From Actinospica durhamensis (GTDB taxonomy: Bacteria; Actinomycetota; Actinomycetes; Streptomycetales; Catenulisporaceae): a stretch of 34,222 nucleotides of DNA. Under the pieces are notes generated by a model. That model searched no databases. It worked only from the letters and a program-made list of their open reading frames with translations, and was not told where the DNA came from. The DNA lies in assembly GCF_018139695.1 (NCBI RefSeq), contig NZ_JAGSOG010000071.1, positions 1-34,222 of the forward strand, in the 5' to 3' direction. Below are positions 1-6,977 of the stretch, piece by piece; position 1 is the first letter of the stretch; each line of letters starts with the position of its first letter. The translations under genes and the position numbers were made by a program.

Positions 1-2217
1 CCGATCGGCCCCGGCATGCCCACCCGGGTCGCCCTGGTCGACGGCTCAGGGGCCGGGCACCTGTTCGTCCTGGCCAAGCACGGCAGCGCGGACCCGCTGG
101 CCTGGGACTATCAGTCCCCTGCCGGAGTGCACCTGTACCTGCAACGCACCGGAAGCGCCGACCCCGACCGCGCCTGGGTGCTGACCCGCCCCGACCGCAC
201 CCAGTTCTTCTTCGGTCTCGACGGGGTGGCCAGCGCCATCGTCGACCGTGTCGGCAACACCGTGGCATACCAGTACGCGGAGCCCGCGGGCGCGCCGTTC
301 CGACACCTGCTCGCCGTCGTGGACGCGGCCGGTCGACGCACCCTGACCTTCCATTACCGCGGCCAGACGACGACCACGACGACCACGACGACCACGCCCC
401 CCGCCGCGAGCCCCCAGGCGGCCCAAGGCGCGGCTGCGGCGGCCCACGCGTCATCCGCCGGTGCTTCCGCGCCCGTCCCCGCCGTCGACGTCCCCGGTGG
501 TGCCCAGGCGCGCATCGACACGATCACCGACCTCGCAGGCCACGTACTCACCTTCGGCTACGATCCGGCGGGCCGCCTCATCGCCCTTACCGAGGCCGCG
601 GGCAGCCCGGTGGCCCGCACCTTCGGCTTCGGCTACGCCGCGGCCACCGCCGGCGCCACCACCTCCACCGCGCCAGCCGGGCCGCTGACCTCCGTCATCG
701 ACCCGCTGGGTCATTCGACCAGGCTCGCCTACTTCCCGGCCACCGCCGATCGCCTCCATCGCCAGCGCGTCAGCACCCTGATCGACCGGGCCGGCGGCAG
801 CCGATCCTTCGACTACGTCCCCGCCCGGGCGGGCGGTCCCGGCCTGGTGGACTCGGTCATGACCGACCCGGACGGCCACCGCACCGTCCTCGCGCTCGAC
901 GCCGAGGGCCGCACTGTGCGCGCGACCGACGCGCTCGGCCAGAGCACCGATCTCGGCTGGGACGCCGACGACGACGTGGTGCGGCTGCGCGAGGCCGACG
1001 GCGCCGTCTTCACCTGGGTCTACGCCCCGGGTACCGGCCTGCCGCTGACCATCGCCGACGCCGTCGCGAACGCCGCGGCCGGGCCGGGCCGGGCGCCCGC
1101 GGCCACGACTCTGGACTACCGCTCGAGCCTCGGCGGCCACGTCGCCGACCTGCTCGCCCAGACCAGCCCGGAAGGCCGCCGCTGGACCTTCGGCGTCGAC
1201 GGGTACGGTGAGCCGGTCTCCGTCACCGACCCGCTCGGCAACGCGGTCGGTCCCGAGCACGGAGAATTCAGGCAGCTGCGATACGACCGGTACGGCGACC
1301 TGCTCGCGTCGGCGGACGGGGCCGGGCGCACGACCCGCTACGCCGACTTCACCGCCGCCGGGTTGCCGCAGACCACCACCGACCCGTTCGGTGTCGTCAC
1401 CCGCACCCGGTACGACGCGCTCGGCGAGATCACCTCGACCGAAGCCCCCACCGGCCCGCATGGCTTACCGCTGCTGAGCACCTGCGCGTACGACGCCCTC
1501 GGCCGTGCGCTGACCTCGACCGTGACGGTCGGCGCGGCCCCCGCCGAGGTCACCCCGGCACCGGTGTACGACGCCGACGACGACGTGCTGCGGCGCGAGG
1601 ATCCGTCGCAGGGTACGACGTACTCCCGCTACGACGCCATGAACCGCCTGCTGTCCCAGACCGACCCGGTCCGGCCCGACGCGGGGACCGACCCGCGCGC
1701 CCTGCCGCAGACCACGTACACGTACGACCTGGAGGGCGATCTGCTCACCGAGACCGCTCCGCTCGGCAACACCCCGGCCGGCGCGGGCGGATACGTCACG
1801 CGGTACCGCTACGACCCGGTCGGCCGCCTCATCCAGACCACTGACGCGTTCGGCGGCCGCACCACCGTCCGCTACGACGCGGTGGGCGACGCGGTCGAGC
1901 AGATCGACCCGCGCGGCAACGCCTCCACCGACCCGTCCGCCTGGGCCCACACCACCGTCTACGACCTCGACCACCGGCCGATCCTGGTCACCGACGCCTC
2001 CGGCGACTACACCGTCACCCGCTACGACCTCGACGGACTGGTCACCGACCGCACCGCGGAGCCCGTCGACCCGAGCGTCCCCGACACCGACGCGGGGCTG
2101 CGCCCCTATCTGACCCACACGACCCGCGACGCCGACGGCCGCGTCGTCGAGTCCGACCCGCCGCGCGACGACGAGTCGGACGCGGCAGCCGAGCCCGAGC
2201 CGGATGGAGAGTGGTAG
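1..2217 (+). CDS. RHS/YD-repeat protein, 5' end outside window
   Basis: The frame is already open at base 1, so the gene starts upstream; the ATG at 16 is probably internal. The product is a long series of YD-type repeats, recognisable by units such as YDALGRALTS, YDPVGRLIQTTD and YDAVGDAVEQ, each followed by a DPxG or DAxG element. RHS repeats wrap into a beta-sheet shell that usually encloses a toxin tip. A low-complexity insert rich in Thr, Pro and Ala (about 361-500, including ten consecutive Thr codons built from ACG/ACC) interrupts the repeats. The protein stops after a last repeat with a short acidic tail, DESDAAAEPEPDGEW. I see neither the conserved RHS core nor a C-terminal toxin domain. 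The stop codon directly touches the start of the SUKH gene. It may be a truncated polymorphic toxin or a structural RHS protein; family assignment is firm, role is not. Confidence 0.88.
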   Translation, partial: PIGPGMPTRVALVDGSGAGHLFVLAKHGSADPLAWDYQSPAGVHLYLQRTGSADPDRAWVLTRPDRTQFFFGLDGVASAIVDRVGNTVAYQYAEPAGAPFRHLLAVVDAAGRRTLTFHYRGQTTTTTTTTTTPPAASPQAAQGAAAAAHASSAGASAPVPAVDVPGGAQARIDTITDLAGHVLTFGYDPAGRLIALTEAAGSPVARTFGFGYAAATAGATTSTAPAGPLTSVIDPLGHSTRLAYFPATADRLHRQRVSTLIDRAGGSRSFDYVPARAGGPGLVDSVMTDPDGHRTVLALDAEGRTVRATDALGQSTDLGWDADDDVVRLREADGAVFTWVYAPGTGLPLTIADAVANAAAGPGRAPAATTLDYRSSLGGHVADLLAQTSPEGRRWTFGVDGYGEPVSVTDPLGNAVGPEHGEFRQLRYDRYGDLLASADGAGRTTRYADFTAAGLPQTTTDPFGVVTRTRYDALGEITSTEAPTGPHGLPLLSTCAYDALGRALTSTVTVGAAPAEVTPAPVYDADDDVLRREDPSQGTTYSRYDAMNRLLSQTDPVRPDAGTDPRALPQTTYTYDLEGDLLTETAPLGNTPAGAGGYVTRYRYDPVGRLIQTTDAFGGRTTVRYDAVGDAVEQIDPRGNASTDPSAWAHTTVYDLDHRPILVTDASGDYTVTRYDLDGLVTDRTAEPVDPSVPDTDAGLRPYLTHTTRDADGRVVESDPPRDDESDAAAEPEPDGEW

Positions 2218-2676
2218 ATGGCACAGCACGTGTTCGCCGAAGAGCAGCACAGCATGTACGACGCCCCGCCCCTGGACGAGGAGTTGATCCGGGACGCGGA
2301 GCAGGCCCTCGGTGTGCGGCTGCCGCGCGCCTACCTGGACGCGCTGCGCGAGCGCAACGGGGGCGTGCTGGCGCGGCAGAGCTACCGGGTGGACTTCACC
2401 TCGGACTGGGGCGACGGCTCGGTCACCGTCGAGGCGCTGCTCGGCATCGGCGGCCGCTGGGGCGTGGACGTGATGTCGCGTTACCTGGTCGAGGAGTGGG
2501 AGTACCCGCCCGGCATCGTCGTGTGCATGCTCCCGTCCGGCGGCCACGACACGGTGATGCTGGACTACTCGGAATGCGGCCCGCACGGTGAGCCCGCCGT
2601 CGTCTACGTGGGCGAAGACCGTTTGCCCCGCCGCATCGCCGAAGACTTCCAGAGCTTCCTGGACGGCCTGAACTGA
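2218..2676 (+). CDS. SMI1/KNR4 (SUKH) family immunity-type protein
   Basis: This 152-residue soluble protein has the SUKH pattern: an N-terminal helix, LDEELIRDAEQALGVRLPRAYLDALRERNGG, where 'LG..LP..Y...L...NGG' is the family signature, then alternating strands and a C-terminal helix ending EDFQSFLDGLN. SUKH proteins are commonly immunity partners of bacterial toxins, often encoded just after an RHS or similar toxin gene. The ATG follows the RHS stop codon with no gap, and a GGAGAG element at 2206-2211 lies inside the end of the RHS gene, so translation is probably coupled. ATG at 2254 is a weaker alternative start. The toxin it would neutralise is not visible in the window. Confidence 0.85.
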   Translation: MAQHVFAEEQHSMYDAPPLDEELIRDAEQALGVRLPRAYLDALRERNGGVLARQSYRVDFTSDWGDGSVTVEALLGIGGRWGVDVMSRYLVEEWEYPPGIVVCMLPSGGHDTVMLDYSECGPHGEPAVVYVGEDRLPRRIAEDFQSFLDGLN

Positions 2677-2730
2677 GCCCAGCCTGCCTGCCTGACCGAT
2701 CTCGCCACCTCACCGCCACTCGGAGGCACC

Positions 2731-4035
2731 GTGACCCGCCGACGCACCCGTCCCGCTCCCCGTCCGGCCGTCCGTCTCGCCGCCCGCACCCGTCCCCGCA
2801 TCCGCTCGCGCGCGGCCACGGCCGTCGCCCTGGTGCTGGCGGCCGTGGCCGCGACCGGCACGGCCCATGCGGCCGGTCCCCGCCTCGTCATGCTGCCCGG
2901 CGCGACCATGCCGCTCGGCCTGCCCGGCTTCGGCGGCATCGTCGCCGACGACGCCGTGCGCAGTGTGTTCGTCTCCTCGGGGCCGACCGGCCACAGCGTC
3001 GCGGAGATCGGCTACACCGGCACCGTCACCGCGACGCTCGAGCACGAGAACGGCGCCTCCGGCATGGTCCTGAGCCCCGACGGCCAGACCCTGTACGTCG
3101 CCCTCGCCAACGCCGACGCCGTGGTCGCCATCGACACCGCCGCCTTCACCGAGAAGGCGCGCTACCCGCTCCCCGCCCACTCCTGCCCGACCACTCTGGC
3201 CCGCACCGGCCCGGACGTCTGGATCGGCTACGGCTGCGCCGGAGCGGCAGCCGCGGGCGCGGGTGGGACTTCGGGCGTGGGCGCCGGCGTGGCCGTCCTC
3301 GCCACCGACGCCGCGTCACCCACGGTCGTTCTCGGCAAGCAGGACTCGAAGACGCCCGTGCGCTACGCGGCAGCGCCGATCCTCGCGGCGGCGGATTCGC
3401 CCGCCACGCCGACCGCCGCGACTTCGCCCGCCGACACACCCGACCCGACCGTCGCGACCGCCCAAGGTTCGACGGCCACCGCGCTCCACCCGGCCGCCAC
3501 GACCACCACCGCCACCACCGCCACCACCCCGACCCCGGACCGGCTCGTGGTGGGCGAGCCCGGACAGAGCGCGAACGACCTCGCCACCTACACCACGACG
3601 GCGGGCCCCGACCCGTCGCTCACCCTGGTCAGTTCCGCGCCCCGCAGCGGCGGCGGGGAACTGACCGACCTCGCCGTCTCCCCGGACGCGGGCACGGCGT
3701 TCGCGGCCTCCGGATCGCAGGCCACGGTCGACGCCTTCACCACCTCCGGCCTCGCCGACGCCGGGCAGTACCAGACCGGTCTCGGCCCCGACGCGCTCGC
3801 GCTCTCCCCGGACGGCACCGAACTCGCCGCCACGACCTCGATCCCCGAGTCGAACGTCTACGTCTGGCGGATCGGGGCCCCGGCGGCTCCCATCGGCGAC
3901 TACAGCCTCCCGCTGGCCGGCGCCCCGGCGCCGCGCGGCCTGGCCTTCTCGGGCGACGGCAGCATGCTGTTCCTCGTCACCGACCCGGCCTCCGGCTCCG
4001 GCGGTCCGACGCTCGAGGTACTGCGGCTGCAATAG
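2731..4035 (+). CDS. Secreted YVTN-type beta-propeller protein
   Basis: The GTG start is chosen because GGAGG lies 4 bases upstream (2722-2726). The 434-residue product begins with an unusually long Arg-rich n-region, then a hydrophobic stretch (about 30-44) and a likely cleavage site after AHA at residue 47, so it should be exported. Propeller-like units follow, for example LSPDGQTLYVALANADAVVAID near residues 110-130 and LSPDGTELAATTS and FSGDGSMLFLVTDP near the C terminus. Such SPDG-type strand repeats are typical of YVTN/lactonase-like propellers. Residues about 214-270 form an Ala/Thr/Pro-rich low-complexity insert that would split the propeller. No catalytic residues can be assigned. 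It ends 28 bp from the convergent LacI gene and follows the SUKH gene by 54 bp. Confidence 0.7.
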   Translation: MTRRRTRPAPRPAVRLAARTRPRIRSRAATAVALVLAAVAATGTAHAAGPRLVMLPGATMPLGLPGFGGIVADDAVRSVFVSSGPTGHSVAEIGYTGTVTATLEHENGASGMVLSPDGQTLYVALANADAVVAIDTAAFTEKARYPLPAHSCPTTLARTGPDVWIGYGCAGAAAAGAGGTSGVGAGVAVLATDAASPTVVLGKQDSKTPVRYAAAPILAAADSPATPTAATSPADTPDPTVATAQGSTATALHPAATTTTATTATTPTPDRLVVGEPGQSANDLATYTTTAGPDPSLTLVSSAPRSGGGELTDLAVSPDAGTAFAASGSQATVDAFTTSGLADAGQYQTGLGPDALALSPDGTELAATTSIPESNVYVWRIGAPAAPIGDYSLPLAGAPAPRGLAFSGDGSMLFLVTDPASGSGGPTLEVLRLQ

Positions 4036-4063
4036 TTCCCTGAACAGGCCCTGGCGCACCCTC

Positions 4064-5377
4064 CTACCTGCTCGGTCCGCCGGCGGGCGGCACGGGCACC
4101 GGGCCGGTGCTCGCTCGCACCACCAGTTCCGTCGCCAGTTCGATGCTGAGCGCCTCGTGGGCATGGCCCTCGAGCTGGCGCATCAGCATCGTGACGGCGA
4201 CCCGGCCCATCTCCTGCAGGGGCTGGCGCACGGTGGTCAGGCGCGGGGTGGTGGCGCGGCTGACGTCGATGTCGTCGAAGCCGGTGACGGACAGATCCTC
4301 GGGGACGCGCAGGCCTCGGGCCGCGGCGGCCTCGAGCACGCCGACCGCGACCTTGTCGTTGAAGCAGACGATCGCGGTCGGCCGGGTGCTCGCGGGCAGG
4401 TCGAGCAGCTCACCGCCCGCCGCTGCGCCGGTGTGCGCGGCCGGCTCCCCGTGGCGCAGCAGCGCCGGATCGCCGAGCACGCCGGCCTCGGACAACGCGG
4501 CGAGGTGGCCGCCGACCCGGTCGTCGCGGGCCCGCCAGTAGGGCGGGCCGGTGATCACCCCGACCCGCCGGTGGCCGAGGCCGATCAGGTGGCGGGTGAC
4601 GGCGCGGGCGCCGGAGAAGTGGGCGGCCGAGATCGACACCGTCTTGCGCGGGACGGTGATGCGCGGGTCCACGATCACGAACGGATAGCTGCGCGCGGCC
4701 AGCGACTCCAGATCGGTGCGGGACTCCGGCGGGAGTATCAGGACCGCGCCACGTGCGTCTTTCCGGGCGGGCAGGCTGCGCAACACCGAGGATTTCAGGG
4801 TCGCGTCACCCACGTCCAGGATCATCTCCTGGCCGTGCAGCGCGAGCGTCTCAGCCACCGAAGTCACGACGTGGCCGAAATAGTCGGTCAGCAGATACGG
4901 GCAGCGCACGAACACCGGGGGCCGCGGCCCCTGCGCGGGGGACCGGCGCCGCGGCTCCGGCGCACGCTCGCCGAGGCGCTCGACCACGTCCTGCACCCGC
5001 CGCCGGGTGGCCGGAGCGACGTTGTCCCGGTCGTTGAGCACCCGCGAGACGGTGGCCACGGACAGGCCCGCCGCGTCCGCCACCGCCCGCACGGTCACCC
5101 GCGAGGCCAGGAAGGCGGAGCCGAGGGAGCCGGAGGCGCCCGCGGGATGAGGGAGGCCACCGGGACCGTCCGGTCCGGCCGGATCGGACGGACGCGCGGA
5201 ATTGGTTGGACCAGTCGAGCCGGTCCCGACCGACCCGTCCGACGCGAGCGAGTCAGCCCCCGCCGACGCTTCCCGCGCGTCCCAACCGACCCCTGACACA
5301 CCCTTCTCAACATCGTGTGTTCCGGTACCGGAAGCCGGGGTTCCGGTACCAAAACCTGTAACAGACGGCTGTTTCAT
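4064..5377 (-). CDS. LacI/GalR-family transcriptional regulator
   Basis: The DNA-binding helix-turn-helix is clear at about residues 94-120: VTVRAVADAAGLSVATVSRVLN, followed by the hinge-type segment NVAPATRRRVQDVVERLG. A periplasmic-binding-protein-like sensor domain fills the rest, with family landmarks such as VGVITGP, AIVCFNDKVAVGVLEAA and LSVTGFDDIDVSRATTPRLTTVRQP. It should bind DNA as a dimer and respond to a sugar ligand. With the ATG at 5377 the protein carries about 93 extra low-complexity Gly/Ser/Pro/Asp residues before the HTH, which is unusual; a GTG immediately before VTVRAVAD is an alternative start that would give a normal-length LacI protein. A GGGGGAGAG purine stretch precedes the 5377 ATG. 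The gene is divergent from the chitinase operon, making that operon the likeliest target, although the ligand cannot be read from sequence. Confidence 0.9.
   Translation of the reverse strand: MKQPSVTGFGTGTPASGTGTHDVEKGVSGVGWDAREASAGADSLASDGSVGTGSTGPTNSARPSDPAGPDGPGGLPHPAGASGSLGSAFLASRVTVRAVADAAGLSVATVSRVLNDRDNVAPATRRRVQDVVERLGERAPEPRRRSPAQGPRPPVFVRCPYLLTDYFGHVVTSVAETLALHGQEMILDVGDATLKSSVLRSLPARKDARGAVLILPPESRTDLESLAARSYPFVIVDPRITVPRKTVSISAAHFSGARAVTRHLIGLGHRRVGVITGPPYWRARDDRVGGHLAALSEAGVLGDPALLRHGEPAAHTGAAAGGELLDLPASTRPTAIVCFNDKVAVGVLEAAAARGLRVPEDLSVTGFDDIDVSRATTPRLTTVRQPLQEMGRVAVTMLMRQLEGHAHEALSIELATELVVRASTGPVPVPPAGGPSR
5320..5350. promoter_or_regulatory. Paired TTCCGGTACC palindromic elements, possible operator
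   Basis: TTCCGGTACCGGAA at 5320-5333 is a perfect 14-bp palindrome. A second copy of its left part, TTCCGGTACC, begins at 5341, 21 bp away or about two helical turns. Both lie inside the presumed N-terminal extension of the LacI gene. If translation really starts at the downstream GTG, this would be its 5' leader and a natural place for autoregulation. The alternative is coincidence from a Gly-Thr-Gly-Thr coding repeat. Confidence 0.35.
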
Positions 5378-5408
5378 CTCTCCCCCATAACGATCTCGGG
5401 CGGTCAGA

Positions 5409-5424
5409 ACAGGTCTGGACCAGA
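5409..5424. promoter_or_regulatory. dre-like (DasR-type) operator upstream of chitinase
   Basis: ACAGGTCTGGACCAGA matches the known Streptomyces DasR-responsive element ACTGGTCTAGACCASY-type consensus at 13 of 16 positions, and its reverse complement contains TGGTCCAGACCT, the repeat known from Streptomyces chitinase promoters. DasR is a GntR-family repressor released by glucosamine phosphates. The site sits just upstream of a TTGACT -35 element. It also lies in the region shared with the divergent LacI gene. DasR itself is not encoded in the window. Confidence 0.75.
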
Positions 5425-5428
5425 GTGG

Positions 5429-5457
5429 TTGACTCCATTCGACAGCATTGCTGCAAT
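5429..5457 (+). promoter_or_regulatory. Predicted chitinase promoter
   Basis: TTGACT at 5429-5434 is followed after 17 bp by TGCAAT at 5452-5457, a fair match to the principal sigma-factor pattern. The -10 hexamer is part of an odd-centred palindrome ATTGC-T-GCAAT (5447-5457), suitable for a repressor. A leader of roughly 100 nt would follow, holding TTCTGA-6-TCAGAA (5474-5491) and a GC-rich hairpin (5518-5539) before the ribosome binding site. Confidence 0.5.
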
Positions 5458-5567
5458 CACTGGCGCAGTCCGTTTCTGACTTGTTTCAGAAGCGATGCAA
5501 GGAGTTTCCCATCCCCACGGCGGGATTCCCACCCCGCCGCCACCGCTCGTGTCGAAGGGATTCACCG

Positions 5568-6977
5568 ATGCGCAGCACCACGCCCATGTTCAAAGCCCGA
5601 GGGAGAGGCGCAGCAGCCGCCACCTCCACCCTCCGGGCCAAAACCCTGGCCCTGGCGGCCGGGACCGCGCTGGCCGCGTCGGGCCTCGGGCTGGCCACGG
5701 CCGGCTCCGCCGCGGCGGCCTCGTCCTTCCCGGCGCACTACGCCGCGCCGTACCTGCAGATCAGCACGTCGGACTCCGGCGACATGGCCGCCGACATGGC
5801 CGCGACGGGCCTGAAGTACTACACGCTCGCCTTCCTGATCCCGCAGTCCGGCTGCACGCCCGAGTGGGAGGACGGCGGCGACTCGGTCGGCGCCTTCAAC
5901 TCGCAGATCAGCTCGCTGCAGGCGGCCGGCGGCAACGTCATCGTCTCCTTCGGCGGCGCGGACGGCGGTGAGCTCGCGCAGACCTGCACCAGCGTCTCCT
6001 CGCTCACCGCGGCCTACCTGAACGTGGTCAACACCACCGGCGCGACCCGCCTGGACTTCGACATCGAGGGCGGCGTGCTGTCCGACACCGCCTCCACCAC
6101 GCGCCGCGACCAGGCCCTGGCCGCGCTGCAGGCCGAGGACCCCTCGGTCCAGGTGGACTTCACCCTCGCGGTCGCGCCCAACGGCCTGCCCACCGGCACC
6201 GGCTCGGAGTACGCGCTGCTGCAGGACGCGAAGAACCAGGGAGTGAAGGTCTCCGTCGTCAACATCATGACGATGGACTTCGGCAACGGGCAGAACGCCC
6301 TGAACGACGCCGAGTCCGCGGCGCAGGGGACCGCGAGCCAGCTGGCGGGCCTCTACGGGATCTCCACCTCGGCCGCCTACAACATGATGGGCCTGACCCC
6401 GATCGCCGGGCAGAACGACGACAACGAGGACTTCACCACCGCCAACGCCTCCACCCTGGAGAGCTTCGCGGCGGGCAACGGCGTCGGTGAGCTCTCGTTC
6501 TGGGAGGTCGACGGCTACGACAAGGGCACCGGGTACCAGTACTCGTCGATCTTCAACAAGATCACCGGTACGACGAGCGGTGGCGGCGGTGGCACCACGA
6601 CCACCGGGACGGTCACCGGCTACGAAGGGCTCTGCCTCGACGACCGGTCCGCGAGCACCGCGAATTACAACCCGATTCAGGTTTATACATGTAACGGCAC
6701 CAACGCGCAGCAGTGGACGGCCACGTCGAGCAACACACTGCAGGTGCTCGGCATGTGCCTCGACGTGGACGCGGCAGGCACCGCCAACGGCACGCTGGTG
6801 GACCTCTACACCTGCAACGGCACCGGCGCGCAGACCTGGGTGCACCAGTCGAACGGCGAGCTGCTGAACCCGAACTCGGGCAAGTGCCTCGATGACACCG
6901 GCTACGGCGGCTCCGGCACCCAGGTCCAGATCTGGGCGTGCGCGGACACCTCCAACCAGCAGTGGAACATCCCGTGA
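5568..6977 (+). CDS. Secreted GH18 chitinase with C-terminal CBM13
   Basis: The start at 5568 is chosen over an upstream in-frame ATG at 5448 because GAAGGGA lies 8 bases before it and a signal peptide follows directly (hydrophobic stretch about 26-50, AAA/ASS cleavage region near 50). The 469-residue product has a GH18 barrel: SFGG at 127-130 and LDFDIEGG at 162-169, in which E167 is the expected acid/base and D163 and D165 the assisting aspartates; the first Asp of the DxxDxDxE motif is replaced by Thr, as in some bacterial chitinases of this subgroup. A Gly/Thr linker near 334-346 leads to a CBM13 (ricin-B-type) lectin with three CLDD/CLDV and Q-x-W units. Its stop overlaps the next gene's GTG, so both are co-transcribed. 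A dre-like site upstream fits GlcNAc-linked regulation. It should cleave chitin outside the cell. Confidence 0.88.
   Translation: MRSTTPMFKARGRGAAAATSTLRAKTLALAAGTALAASGLGLATAGSAAAASSFPAHYAAPYLQISTSDSGDMAADMAATGLKYYTLAFLIPQSGCTPEWEDGGDSVGAFNSQISSLQAAGGNVIVSFGGADGGELAQTCTSVSSLTAAYLNVVNTTGATRLDFDIEGGVLSDTASTTRRDQALAALQAEDPSVQVDFTLAVAPNGLPTGTGSEYALLQDAKNQGVKVSVVNIMTMDFGNGQNALNDAESAAQGTASQLAGLYGISTSAAYNMMGLTPIAGQNDDNEDFTTANASTLESFAAGNGVGELSFWEVDGYDKGTGYQYSSIFNKITGTTSGGGGGTTTTGTVTGYEGLCLDDRSASTANYNPIQVYTCNGTNAQQWTATSSNTLQVLGMCLDVDAAGTANGTLVDLYTCNGTGAQTWVHQSNGELLNPNSGKCLDDTGYGGSGTQVQIWACADTSNQQWNIP
6606..6966 (+). repeat. CBM13 module repeat, copy 1
   Basis: This segment encodes the lectin module of the chitinase and recurs as copy 2 at 7097-7460 in the next gene, separated by about 130 bp and differing by one inserted codon. 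Long stretches, especially the last 110 bases, are almost identical at the DNA level, including most third codon positions. Confidence 0.9.

Noticed and set aside
367-399. ACG/ACC trinucleotide run as a possible phase-variation tract
   Set aside because: Units of three keep the frame, so slippage would only change the number of Thr residues.
5448-5567. N-terminal extension of the chitinase from the upstream ATG
   Set aside because: The extra 40 residues would precede the signal peptide and lie inside the palindrome-rich leader; the ATG at 5568 has a proper ribosome binding site.
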